64,000 nt of DNA from Pseudohaliea rubra DSM 19751. GTDB taxonomy: Bacteria > Pseudomonadota > Gammaproteobacteria > Pseudomonadales > Halieaceae. Below, in pieces: positions 43,120 to 51,463 of the stretch. The DNA lies in the NCBI RefSeq assembly GCF_000764025.1, contig NZ_KN234746.1:62001-126000 (forward strand). The letters are read 5' to 3'. The notes under the pieces are model-generated. The model was not told the DNA's origin. It searched no databases and saw only the letters and a list, made by a program, of their open reading frames with translations. Positions within the stretch are counted from its first letter, which is position 1; the number at the start of each line of letters is the position of its first letter. The position numbers and the translations under genes are program-made.

Positions 43120-45378
43120 CTAAAACTCGGCGCGCAGCTCAACACCGTAGGTGCGAGGTACACCACCCCAGATTGCACGGTGGGTGCCACCGTCGAAGCC
43201 GAAGTCGTGGAACTCTTCGTCGGAGAGGTTCCGCCCGAACAGCGACATGGACCACCCGCTGCCGAGACGCTCGTAGGTCACGCTCGCGTCGAGGAGCCCG
43301 TAGGCCTCCACAGCAACGCTGGGGCTGTTCAAGGTATCCACGAAGTGGTCGTCGCGCCACTGGTAGGACGCCCGGCTGCGAAGCCGCCCGTCGTCGCCGA
43401 GGGCTACGCTGTGCTGCAGCGTCGCCGTGAACTCCCACTCCGGCACGCGCTCGAACTCGAGGTTCTCGGCGGCCGCATCGTCAATCTCCGGCTCGTAGAC
43501 CCCGTTGCGGTCTGCGTCGATGCCCGGAAACTCGTCGTACTGCGCATCGAGATAGCCCAGGGAGAAGTCGGCGGTCAGCGTTTCGCTCAGCAGAAACGAC
43601 GTCTCCAGCTCCAGGCCGGCGATGGTCGCCTGAGCGGCGTTACGCAGCACCTGGGTCACCTGTGGGGCACCGTCGATAACGACGGTGTCAGAAATCGTGC
43701 GCTGGATGTCGTCGTACTCGCTGACGAAGACAGCCGCATTGAAGCGCAGGCGGCCATCGAGGAGCGTTGACTTCAGTCCTGCCTCCCAGGTCACAACCTC
43801 TTCCTCGTCCACGGGCCCGATGGCTTCCGGGACCCGGGCTCGAATGTTGTAGGAGCCCGAGCGGAAGCCCGTCGACCAGCTTGCATAGGCCATGATGTCT
43901 TCCGCCAGTTCAACATCGATGCCGATGCGGGGCGAGAAGCTCGTCCAGTTTTCATCGTCGTTGACGGGATTGGCGCAGTCATTCATGTCCAGACTCGCAA
44001 AGACGATCGGGTCCCCGGTGAAGGGACAGAATGTCACCTCCTTGGTTTCGTCCGTGACGCGGCCACCGAGGAGCAGCGTCCAGCGATCGTTCAGGTACCA
44101 GCTGATCTCACCGAAGGCAGCCAGAGACTCGTCATCCGTGAGGCCCAGCCCCACCTGCTGGAACAGCGTCGGATCCGCCGGCGTACCGCCGATGAAAAAC
44201 TCCCGGCGCTCGCCGATATCGTATTCCTGGGTGAAGTAGAACAGGCCCGCGGTGAAATCGAACTGGTCAGAAAAGCTCGACGCGTAGCGCGCTTCGATAG
44301 AGAACTGCTCCTGCTTCTCCCGGTTATCGGGGAAGTGGAAGACCGTGAAGGGCGAACCATCAAAATCCGTGGACGTGTCGTAGCGCACGTCACGGGCGCC
44401 GGTCACAACGCTGAAGACACCGTGGTCGGCCTGGTAGCTTGCGTCAAGCACCAGCATCCGCGTCTCAGCGTCCAGGTAACCCTGCAGGTCGTGCTGGATA
44501 TCGTACTTGTCATTCGGCGGCGTGTAGCCGAAGACGCTCTGGACAACGCTGGGCCCTGCCGCACGGGGGTCAATGCGGCTGTCCAGATTCTGTGCAGCGG
44601 AAGAGCCGCTGCGGCTCCGGTAGTACTCGCCGATCACGTTAAGCGTCAGTCGATCCGTGGCATCCCAGCGCAGCACCGGGCGCAGGATATCGAGATCCTG
44701 CTCCGGCTTGGTCTGGTCCGTGGCCTGGTTCTTCCAGTAACCGTCGCGGGAGCGGCTGGTACCGGCCAGGCGCAGGGCGAGGGTATCGGTCAGCGGGATA
44801 TCCACGGCCCCGGTGAGCTGAACGCTGTCATAGTTGGCGAGTTGGGCCGAGGCATAACCGCCGAATTCGTTGCCCGGGCGCCGGCTGGTGACGGACACGG
44901 CCCCCCCGGTCACGTTCTTCCCGAACAGCGTTCCCTGCGGGCCCCGCAGCACCTCAACGGATTCGAAGTCAAAGGCGGCGGCGATTGAGCTGGGGCCAAA
45001 GCCCACATAGATGCCGTCGAAGAAGACCCCCACGGCCGGGTCCTGGGAGCGGGTCGTGTTGCTCACGCCAACGCCGCGGATAAAGAAATTGGCAAAACCG
45101 GGATAGGTGCCGGCATCATTCAACTGCACGTTCGGGGCTAAACGGCCGACGTCAGTCAGGTCAACGGCGAAAGCCTGTTCCAGGGCCTCACCACCGTAAA
45201 CGGAAATGGCTGTGGGCACCTGCTGGACATCCAGGCTGCTGGCGCGCTTCTGTGATGTGACAACGACTTCTTCGAGCACCTGGGCCGCGACCTGAGTGGC
45301 TGCCACGGGCATCAGGGCTGCCAGGGCCGCTGCCAGTGTTTTCCGGCGGAAACAGGTACGGACGCCTGCATGCTGCAT
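43120..45378 (-). CDS. TonB-dependent receptor
   Basis: 752 residues. A signal peptide is followed by 'LEEVVVTSQKRASSLDVQQVP' (TonB box and plug entry). The plug has 'FFIRGVGVSNTTRSQDPAVGVFFDGIYVG' and 'ESVEVLRGPQGTLFGKNVTGGAV'; the barrel ends 'YGVELRAEF' with terminal Phe. It belongs to the same broad class as the receptor at 19133-21430, often linked to uptake of organic substrates. An operator-like palindrome about 60 bases upstream is shared with the acyl-CoA dehydrogenase promoter, which ties it to that pathway. Confidence 0.9.
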   Translation of the reverse strand: MQHAGVRTCFRRKTLAAALAALMPVAATQVAAQVLEEVVVTSQKRASSLDVQQVPTAISVYGGEALEQAFAVDLTDVGRLAPNVQLNDAGTYPGFANFFIRGVGVSNTTRSQDPAVGVFFDGIYVGFGPSSIAAAFDFESVEVLRGPQGTLFGKNVTGGAVSVTSRRPGNEFGGYASAQLANYDSVQLTGAVDIPLTDTLALRLAGTSRSRDGYWKNQATDQTKPEQDLDILRPVLRWDATDRLTLNVIGEYYRSRSGSSAAQNLDSRIDPRAAGPSVVQSVFGYTPPNDKYDIQHDLQGYLDAETRMLVLDASYQADHGVFSVVTGARDVRYDTSTDFDGSPFTVFHFPDNREKQEQFSIEARYASSFSDQFDFTAGLFYFTQEYDIGERREFFIGGTPADPTLFQQVGLGLTDDESLAAFGEISWYLNDRWTLLLGGRVTDETKEVTFCPFTGDPIVFASLDMNDCANPVNDDENWTSFSPRIGIDVELAEDIMAYASWSTGFRSGSYNIRARVPEAIGPVDEEEVVTWEAGLKSTLLDGRLRFNAAVFVSEYDDIQRTISDTVVIDGAPQVTQVLRNAAQATIAGLELETSFLLSETLTADFSLGYLDAQYDEFPGIDADRNGVYEPEIDDAAAENLEFERVPEWEFTATLQHSVALGDDGRLRSRASYQWRDDHFVDTLNSPSVAVEAYGLLDASVTYERLGSGWSMSLFGRNLSDEEFHDFGFDGGTHRAIWGGVPRTYGVELRAEF

Positions 45379-45432
45379 AGTTCACCTCGTTATTTTTTTC
45401 ATGATTGTTTATGAACTGTTTTGAACATTATT

Positions 45433-45447
45433 TTGAATAACATTCAA
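45433..45447. promoter_or_regulatory. Palindromic operator TTGAATAnCATTCAA, copy 2
   Basis: TTGAATAACATTCAA, 55 bases upstream of the TonB-receptor start. A wider repeat GTTTTGAA ... TTCAAAAC surrounds it. It differs from copy 1 (39289-39303) at one position in 15. The surrounding spacer (45379-45553) is strikingly A+T-rich for this chromosome and holds no gene. Confidence 0.6.
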
Positions 45448-45553
45448 AACCGGAGGCAGACAATAGCTAATGCGAACAAGTGCGTCAACACTGACAAGCC
45501 GGAGGCTGCCGACCGGCGCTCAGGAACCGCGGTGCGGGCCACGGTGCGGGCAA

Positions 45554-45590
45554 AGGCACCTCGTCGGGAATCAAAAGGCTTGAGGTGCCT
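45554..45590 (-). terminator. Hairpin downstream of the aldolase-like gene
   Basis: A perfect 9-base inverted repeat AGGCACCTC (45554-45562) and GAGGTGCCT (45582-45590) with a 19-base loop starts seven bases past the aldolase stop. On the minus strand it is followed only by TTTG, so termination is tentative. Confidence 0.35.
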
Positions 45591-45596
45591 GCGATC

Positions 45597-46391
45597 TCAG
45601 TCCAGCAGCTCCGGCTGCTCGGCGACGATCACGTCGTAGAGGGGCTGGAAGCTGAACCAGCCGGCGAGGTCGCTGCCCACCGTCTCCCGGGTTTTCAGGG
45701 CGTACTCGTGGGGAATGGGTTTTGGCGTCCCCGCGGCCTCGGCGAGGAGTTGCGCCTGGCAGCTGCGCTCCATGGTGATGTACCACCAGGCGGCCTCATC
45801 CACCGACGCGCCCACGGTGAGCAGGCCGTGGTTCTGCAGAATCAACGCCTTGTTGTCACTCACGAGCCCGGCAATCCGATCGCCCTCGGCGCTGTCGAGC
45901 ACCACGCCGGTGAAACTCTCGAGCAGCGCATGATCCTCGTAGAAGGCACAGGCATCCTGGGTGAGTGGGTCCAGCTTGCGGCCGAGGGAGGCGAAGGCCT
46001 TGCCGTGCAGCGAGTGCGAGTGGGCCGCGGCAGTAATGTGCGGATTCGCCATGTGAATCCGCGAATGAATCGTGAACGCCGCGCCGTTGAGCAGGCCCTC
46101 GCCCTCGACGACCTTGCCTTCGTGATCCACCCGGAGGAGGTCCGACACGCACATCTGCTTGAAGGAGCGCCCCATGGGGTTCACCCAGAAGTGATCCTTG
46201 TGCTCCGAATCGCGCACGGTGATGTGGCCGGCGACGCCCTCGTCAAAACCGAACTTGCCGAAGAGGCGCAGGGCGGCGGCGAGGCGCTGCTTGCGCGTGA
46301 GGCGTTCGGTGGACGGATCGACGTTTCCGTCGGGAACCATTGCTTCGGGATTGTCGCTGTTCATGACGATATTATTGGCGGCGTCTGCCAT
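45597..46391 (-). CDS. Class II aldolase/adducin family protein
   Basis: 264 residues from ATG 46391. 'LAAALRLFGKFGFDEGVAGHITVRD' is the entry of the fold, 'AAAHSHSLHGKAFA' carries the zinc-binding His pair and 'ILQNHGLLTVG' the third His region. The family includes fuculose-phosphate aldolase and decarboxylases; the longer N-terminus and the sequence 'AWWYITMERSCQAQLLAEA' place it in the uncharacterised adducin-like group. The actual substrate is unknown. It follows the HxlR regulator gene on the same strand by 37 bases. Confidence 0.85.
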   Translation of the reverse strand: MADAANNIVMNSDNPEAMVPDGNVDPSTERLTRKQRLAAALRLFGKFGFDEGVAGHITVRDSEHKDHFWVNPMGRSFKQMCVSDLLRVDHEGKVVEGEGLLNGAAFTIHSRIHMANPHITAAAHSHSLHGKAFASLGRKLDPLTQDACAFYEDHALLESFTGVVLDSAEGDRIAGLVSDNKALILQNHGLLTVGASVDEAAWWYITMERSCQAQLLAEAAGTPKPIPHEYALKTRETVGSDLAGWFSFQPLYDVIVAEQPELLD

Positions 46392-46428
46392 AAGGCACCC
46401 TTCTTTTGTCGTTAGCGTGCCTACCAGT

Positions 46429-46959
46429 CTAGTCGACGGTGACCTCAGCCGACAGCAGTGGGAAGGCTGGCAACTCCCGATCGCCCTCCTGGGCCTCGAG
46501 CACATGCAGCGCCAGCGCCGGCCCCACCTCCGGCAGGACCCCTTCCGGCCGCAGGGGCTCACCGCACTCGCTGCAGGTGAGCTGGGGACGGATCTGCTTG
46601 CCGCAGGCGTTGTGCACATACACCACGGGAGGTCCCTCGCCCCGGTCCATCCAGTCGTCCCCCCAGGTGCCCAGGGTCATCAGCACCGGGTACAGCGCGA
46701 GCCCCTTGCGGGTGAGACGATACTCGTAGCGCGGCGGACGCTCGCTGTAGCGGACACGCCGCAACACGCCGTGGTCCACCAGCTTACCCAGGCGCTCCGA
46801 GAGCCGGTGTCGGGTAATGCCAAGGCTGGCCTGGAACTGATCAAAACGACGCGTGCCGAAAAAGGCATCGCGCAGAATCAACAGGGTCCAGCGCTCCCCG
46901 ACTACCGAGAGCGCCCGGGCGACGGAGCAGACCTGGCGATCGATTTCATCCCAGCGCAT
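46429..46959 (-). CDS. HxlR family transcriptional regulator
   Basis: 176 residues. 'CSVARALSVVGERWTLLILRDAFFG' and the winged helix 'FDQFQASLGITRHRLSERLGKLVDHGVL' identify HxlR regulators, the N-terminal Cys being the common redox- or electrophile-sensing position. A C-terminal extension has 'HNACGKQ' and 'LTCSECGEP', a possible zinc ribbon absent from short HxlR proteins. It is divergent from the M24 peptidase gene and upstream of the aldolase gene; it may control either. Confidence 0.88.
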   Translation of the reverse strand: MRWDEIDRQVCSVARALSVVGERWTLLILRDAFFGTRRFDQFQASLGITRHRLSERLGKLVDHGVLRRVRYSERPPRYEYRLTRKGLALYPVLMTLGTWGDDWMDRGEGPPVVYVHNACGKQIRPQLTCSECGEPLRPEGVLPEVGPALALHVLEAQEGDRELPAFPLLSAEVTVD

Positions 46960-47062
46960 GTGAATTCCTCCCTAGAACGCACCAGTATAAGTGTGCACGC
47001 CGGAGCGGGAAACCGGCCCCGGGTGCTACCATCCGTTCCTTTAATAGCCATAGGAGTCGGTG

Positions 47063-48283
47063 ATGACCGCAGGGGTAGGTGGCAGTGACGCGGCAACGGA
47101 ACTTGACGCACTGCGCGCGGGCGGAGACCGGCTCACGGGGGTCGAGCCCATCAGCCAGAGCGAGTACCGGGGACGGCTCGCGCTTGCCGCTGCGCTCCTC
47201 CGGGAACACGGCATGGCGGCGCTCTACGTCAACGCCGGCAGCAGCCTGCGCTATTTCACCGGTACGGTCTGGTCCCCGAGCGAACGGCTGGTGGGCGCCG
47301 TGCTTACCGCCGAGGGCGGTCTGCACTACCTCGCCCCGGCCTTCGAGCGCGGCACGCTGGAGGGCTACGCGATCCTCGAGGGCGCCATGCACTGCTGGGA
47401 GGAGCACGAATGCCCCTACCGCCTGCTGACGGGGGTGCTGCAGGACAACGGCGTCAAAGCCGGGCTCCTGGCCGTGGATCCAGCGGCACCGTGGTTCCTC
47501 GTGGATGGCCTGCGCAACGTTCTCCCTCCGGACCTTGCCGTCGCCAACGGCGCAGCGGTCGTGGCCGGCTGCCGCGAGCGCAAGAGCGCCGCGGAACTGG
47601 CCCTTATGCAGCGCGCCAAGAACCTTACCCTGGAGGTGCACCGACATACGGCGCGCATGCTGCGCCCGGGGATCAGCAGCGCTGAGGTAAAGGACTTTAT
47701 TCACGCCGCACACCAGGCTGTAGGCACCGACGGCTCCACCTTCTGCATTGTGCTCTTCGGCCCCGACAGCGCCTTCCCGCACGGCGTAGCTCGGCCGAAG
47801 ACCCTCGAGGTGGGCGACATGGTGCTTATCGACACCGGCTGCGAGGTGCACGGCTACCTGTCGGACATCACCCGCAGCTACGTCTTCGGGGAGCCCTCGG
47901 CGCGCCAGCGGGAAATCTGGAACCTGGAAAAGGCTGCGCAGCAGGCCGCCTTCAACGCCGCGCGCCCCGGCAGTACCTGCGGCGCTGTGGACGCCGCGGC
48001 CCGGGCGGTGATCGAAGCGGCAGGGCTGGGCCCGGGTTACCGGCTGCCGGGGCTACCGCATCGCACCGGCCACGGCATCGGCCTCGATATCCACGAGTCG
48101 CCCTACCTCGTCCCGGGCAACGAGACGCCCCTGGCTCCCGGCATGTGTTTCAGCAACGAGCCCATGCTCTGCGTGCCCGGGGAATTCGGGGTGCGCCTCG
48201 AGGACCACTTCCACGTCACCGACGACGGTGCCCGGTGGTTCACGGAACCGTCGCCGGCAATCGACGCACCCTTCGATGACTGA
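47063..48283 (+). CDS. M24 family Xaa-Pro peptidase
   Basis: 406 residues from ATG 47063 with AGGAG upstream (a GTG directly before it is not needed). The N-terminal creatinase-like domain leads into the pita-bread fold. Metal ligands are visible: Asp in 'VLIDTGCEVHGY', Asp in 'SDITRSYVFG', His in 'RTGHGIGLDIHESP', Glu in 'CFSNEPML' and Glu in 'GVRLEDHFHV'. It would cleave Xaa-Pro bonds or dipeptides in the cytoplasm; a creatinase-type or other C-N hydrolase is a less likely alternative. It ends eight bases before the convergent small-protein gene. Confidence 0.88.
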   Translation: MTAGVGGSDAATELDALRAGGDRLTGVEPISQSEYRGRLALAAALLREHGMAALYVNAGSSLRYFTGTVWSPSERLVGAVLTAEGGLHYLAPAFERGTLEGYAILEGAMHCWEEHECPYRLLTGVLQDNGVKAGLLAVDPAAPWFLVDGLRNVLPPDLAVANGAAVVAGCRERKSAAELALMQRAKNLTLEVHRHTARMLRPGISSAEVKDFIHAAHQAVGTDGSTFCIVLFGPDSAFPHGVARPKTLEVGDMVLIDTGCEVHGYLSDITRSYVFGEPSARQREIWNLEKAAQQAAFNAARPGSTCGAVDAAARAVIEAAGLGPGYRLPGLPHRTGHGIGLDIHESPYLVPGNETPLAPGMCFSNEPMLCVPGEFGVRLEDHFHVTDDGARWFTEPSPAIDAPFDD

Positions 48284-48291
48284 TCCGACGC

Positions 48292-48555
48292 TCAGTCGCC
48301 TTTCGTGGACAGGGCCTCCTTCATCTTGCCCACATCCACCGATTCCTTCGCCTTGTCGACGTCCACAGCCTCGGCGGCTTTCTGGTAATCGACGCCGCCG
48401 GTGCTCAGAGCACCCTTCATCTTGTCCTTGTCGACGGCCTCCATGGCTTTCTTTTCATCGACAGCCTCCATCATCTTTTTCATGTCCTGCGCCGCGACCG
48501 GCAAAGCGACAAGAGCGGTGGCAAGGGCGGCAAGGCTGAGCTGGCGCACTATCAT
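48292..48555 (-). CDS. Small exported Lys/Glu/Asp repeat protein
   Basis: 87 residues. A signal peptide (ending 'ALPVAAQ') is followed by a highly charged region with repeated 'EAVD' and 'KMKEALST'/'KMKGALST' units, predicted helical and without Cys. The repeats suggest tandem duplication of a 25-30 residue unit ('DKDKMKGALSTGG...DVGKMKEALSTKG'). No family recognised. It is a single gene in the space between two plus-strand genes; a periplasmic location follows from the signal peptide. Confidence 0.75.
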   Translation of the reverse strand: MIVRQLSLAALATALVALPVAAQDMKKMMEAVDEKKAMEAVDKDKMKGALSTGGVDYQKAAEAVDVDKAKESVDVGKMKEALSTKGD

Positions 48556-48717
48556 GGTCTCTGAACTCCATTTTGCGCGGACGACAGTGCCCGCGCGCCC
48601 AGTATTGCAGATCGTGGCGGCAGCGCCAGTGGACCGCGCCCCAAGTTCACATAGACGGTCGATAGCGGCGTGTTTTACCCTTTTGCTGCCACGCCCGAAC
48701 GCAGCCGGAGCCGCGCC

Positions 48718-49539
48718 ATGGAACGTTTGTCCATCACCCTAGCTACGGGCGCAGCCCTCCTCGCCGCGGCGGCGTCTGCCACTGCCGAGGGCCCCTATCC
48801 CCGACAAACCCATGAATTCAGCATCGGCGCCACCCGGCAAACCGCTGAAACCTCAGCCCTTGCCAGCGTGACAGAACTCCCCGCCGTGAACATCGATCTC
48901 AGGGACCTTAACGTCGACGGCGACCACGACTCCTGGTTTGCCGAATACAGCTGGCGCTTCCGCGAGCGCTGGCTTCTCGATGCTTTCGCTTACCAATATC
49001 AGGACTCCGGGCGGGTGACCTCGACCCGGGACTTCAACTACGACGGCGTTTCCTTTACCGCCGGTGCCCTGGTCGACAGCACGCTGAAGATCGATACCTA
49101 TGCGATCGATTTACTCTACGCGGTGCACCAGTCCCCGCGGTCGGAACTGCTGATCGGCGGCGGTATCCATACGCTGAAGCTCAGCGCCGCCTTCCGGGGC
49201 GTAGTCGGTGCAGCGAACACCGTGGAGAGCTTCAGCGGTGCCTCCGACGACCTTCTGGCGCCGGTGCCGAACCTCCGCGCCCGGGGCACTTTCGCCTTCA
49301 GCGACCGTTTCGGCGCTGACCTCACCGTCGGCTGGCTAAGCGCCAGCGTCGACGACTATGACGGCAGCTTTGCCTATGCGCATGCTCGCCTGCGCTGCCG
49401 CCTCGGCGATCGCAGCAGCGTCTCGGCCGGCTACCAGTTCACCACCGCCGATGTAAGCCGCAGGGCCGGCGCGGGCCGGGAAGTGAAGTTCGACGCCGAG
49501 CTCCACGGCCCCTCCCTGCAGTTCAGCTGGGCCTTCTAG
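48718..49539 (+). CDS. Outer-membrane beta-barrel protein
   Basis: 273 residues. ATG 48718 begins a signal peptide ('LATGAALLAAAASATAE'); the mature part alternates polar and hydrophobic residues in short strands ('DSWFAEYSWRF', 'SELLIGGGIHTLKLSAAF', 'SSVSAGYQFTTADV') and ends 'LQFSWAF' with a terminal Phe, the pattern of OMPs. About ten strands can be suspected. No ligand or family can be given. The longer frame upstream lacks a signal and is rejected. Confidence 0.7.
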   Translation: MERLSITLATGAALLAAAASATAEGPYPRQTHEFSIGATRQTAETSALASVTELPAVNIDLRDLNVDGDHDSWFAEYSWRFRERWLLDAFAYQYQDSGRVTSTRDFNYDGVSFTAGALVDSTLKIDTYAIDLLYAVHQSPRSELLIGGGIHTLKLSAAFRGVVGAANTVESFSGASDDLLAPVPNLRARGTFAFSDRFGADLTVGWLSASVDDYDGSFAYAHARLRCRLGDRSSVSAGYQFTTADVSRRAGAGREVKFDAELHGPSLQFSWAF

Positions 49540-49592
49540 GCGCGCGCAGAAACCAGGTAAGGGGCCTCGCACCCCGGGACAAGTTGCGAAGC

Positions 49593-49620
49593 AAAAAAAA
49601 GGGCGGCACAAGGCCGCCCT
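49593..49620 (-). terminator. Rho-independent terminator of aceA
   Basis: On the minus strand GGGCGGC, loop CTTGT, GCCGCCC is followed by eight T residues (plus-strand A-run 49593-49600). It lies 37 bases after the isocitrate lyase stop. Confidence 0.9.
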
Positions 49621-49656
49621 CAAGGGACACAGCGCGCCTTGCGGCGCGCGGGTTCG

Positions 49657-51255
49657 TCAGCCGAATTGGTTCATGGTGTTGTCCTTGCCGCCGGCTTTGA
49701 GCGCCGCTTCACCGGAGAAGTACTCCTTGTGATCGTCGCCGATGTTGGAGCCGGCCATATCCTGATGCTTGACGCAGGCAATACCCTGGCGGATTTCCTT
49801 GCGCTGGACGCCCTCGACATAGGCAAGCATACCCTCCGCACCGAAGTAGCCCTTGGCGAGGTTGTCCGTGGACAGAGCCGCCGTGTGGTAGGTCGGCAGC
49901 GTGATCAGGTGGTGGAAGATGCCCGCCTCGCGGGAACCATCGGCCTGGAAGTTCTGCACCCACTGATCCGCGAGGGCGGCCAGTTCCGTGTCGTCGTACT
50001 CTGCGCTCATGAGCTTGTCGCGGTCGTAGGCGGACAGATCGCGGCCCTCTTCCTGCCAGGCATCGAACACCTGCTGACGGAAGTTGAGGGTCCAGTTGAA
50101 GGACGGCGAGTTGTTGTACACCAGCTTCGCATCCGGCACGTGCTCACGGATCTGATCCACCATGGCACCGATCTGGCCGACGTGAGGCTTCTCGGTCTCG
50201 ATCCAGAGCAGGTCCGCACCGTTCTGCAGGCTGGTAACGCAATCGAGAATAACCCGCGCTTCACCGGTGCCGGGCTTGAAGCGATAAAGGCCGTTGGGCA
50301 GGCGCACCGGGCGCACGAGCTTGCCATCCTGCTTGATGACCACATCGCCCTCGTTGACGTCCTCGGCGCTGGTCACAGTCTCGGTCTCGAGGAAGGCGTT
50401 GTACTGGGAGGCGAGGTCACCGGGCTCCCGGGACACGGGAATCTTCTGGGTGAGGCCGGCGCCCAGGGAGTCGGTGCGCGCGACGATAACGCCATCGTTC
50501 ACGCCGAGCTCGAGAAAGGCGTAACGCACAGCGTTGATCTTGGCCAGAAAGTCCTCGTGGGGCACCGTAACCTTGCCATCCTGGTGGCCGCACTGCTTGG
50601 CATCGGACACCTGGTTTTCGATCTGGATGGCGCAGGCGCCGGCCTCGATCATCTTGCGGGCCAGCAGATAGGTGGCCTCCTCATTGCCGAAGCCGGCATC
50701 GATGTCAGCGATAATCGGCACAACATGCGTCTCGAAGCCATTGATGGCGTCCAGAGCACGCTGCTCGGCGACCTGGTCACCGGCCTCGCGAGCGCCGTCA
50801 AGGTCGCGATACAGGTGATTCAGCTCACGGGCATCCGCCTGCTTGAGAAAGGTGTAGAGCTCCTCGATGAGCGCCGGCACGGAGGTCTTCTCGTGCATGG
50901 ACTGGTCCGGCAACGGACCGAACTCGCTGCGCAGCGCGGCGATCATCCAGCCGGACAGATAGAGGTAACGCTTCTTCGTGCTGCCGTGATGCTTCTTGAT
51001 GGCGATCAGCTTCTGCTGGCCAATAAAGCCGTGCCAGCAGCCCAGAGACTGCGTGTACTGGCTCGCGTCCGCATCGTACTCGGCCATATCCCGGCGCATG
51101 ATGCCCGCCGTGTAGCGGGCGATGTCCAGGCCCGTGCGGAAGCGGTTCTGCAGCGCCATACGGGCGGCGAACTCGGGATTGATATTGCGCCAGGTGCCCC
51201 CCTGCTCCTTGCAGAGAGTGGCAAAGTCAGCTGTCTTTTCCTGATAAGTCGCCAT
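49657..51255 (-). CDS. aceA: Isocitrate lyase, long type
   Basis: 532 residues, the length of the Pseudomonas-type isocitrate lyase rather than the 434-residue E. coli form. The catalytic 'DAKQCGHQDGK' is near residue 216-226, with Cys as the general acid; 'IADIDAGFGNEEATYLLARKM' binds Mg2+, and 'VYNNSPSFNWTLNF' contacts the succinate site. It splits isocitrate to glyoxylate and succinate in the glyoxylate shunt, needed for growth on fatty acids or acetate, which fits the acyl-CoA genes nearby. An A+T-rich 208-base promoter region separates it from the divergent fatty acyl-CoA reductase. Confidence 0.96.
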   Translation of the reverse strand: MATYQEKTADFATLCKEQGGTWRNINPEFAARMALQNRFRTGLDIARYTAGIMRRDMAEYDADASQYTQSLGCWHGFIGQQKLIAIKKHHGSTKKRYLYLSGWMIAALRSEFGPLPDQSMHEKTSVPALIEELYTFLKQADARELNHLYRDLDGAREAGDQVAEQRALDAINGFETHVVPIIADIDAGFGNEEATYLLARKMIEAGACAIQIENQVSDAKQCGHQDGKVTVPHEDFLAKINAVRYAFLELGVNDGVIVARTDSLGAGLTQKIPVSREPGDLASQYNAFLETETVTSAEDVNEGDVVIKQDGKLVRPVRLPNGLYRFKPGTGEARVILDCVTSLQNGADLLWIETEKPHVGQIGAMVDQIREHVPDAKLVYNNSPSFNWTLNFRQQVFDAWQEEGRDLSAYDRDKLMSAEYDDTELAALADQWVQNFQADGSREAGIFHHLITLPTYHTAALSTDNLAKGYFGAEGMLAYVEGVQRKEIRQGIACVKHQDMAGSNIGDDHKEYFSGEAALKAGGKDNTMNQFG

Positions 51256-51463
51256 GGGAAACCCTCAACTGGTTGTGATGAAAGATCGGCGGCAACCCGC
51301 CGGTATGTTGCGCGCAGTCTAGGGAAGGCACCTTCATAAATGAAATAGATGTTTTAGATTTTTGCTATTCACCGGGCAAATACCATTGGGCCCGCCTTGT
51401 GGTCCCGCGATGACCCGCTAGACTCCAAAAAGATCCTCTCCGCCAGCAAATAAGGATAAGCCC

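Noticed and set aside
49639-51339. A 566-codon plus-strand frame
   Set aside because: It mirrors isocitrate lyase, which is certain; the translation has no domain.
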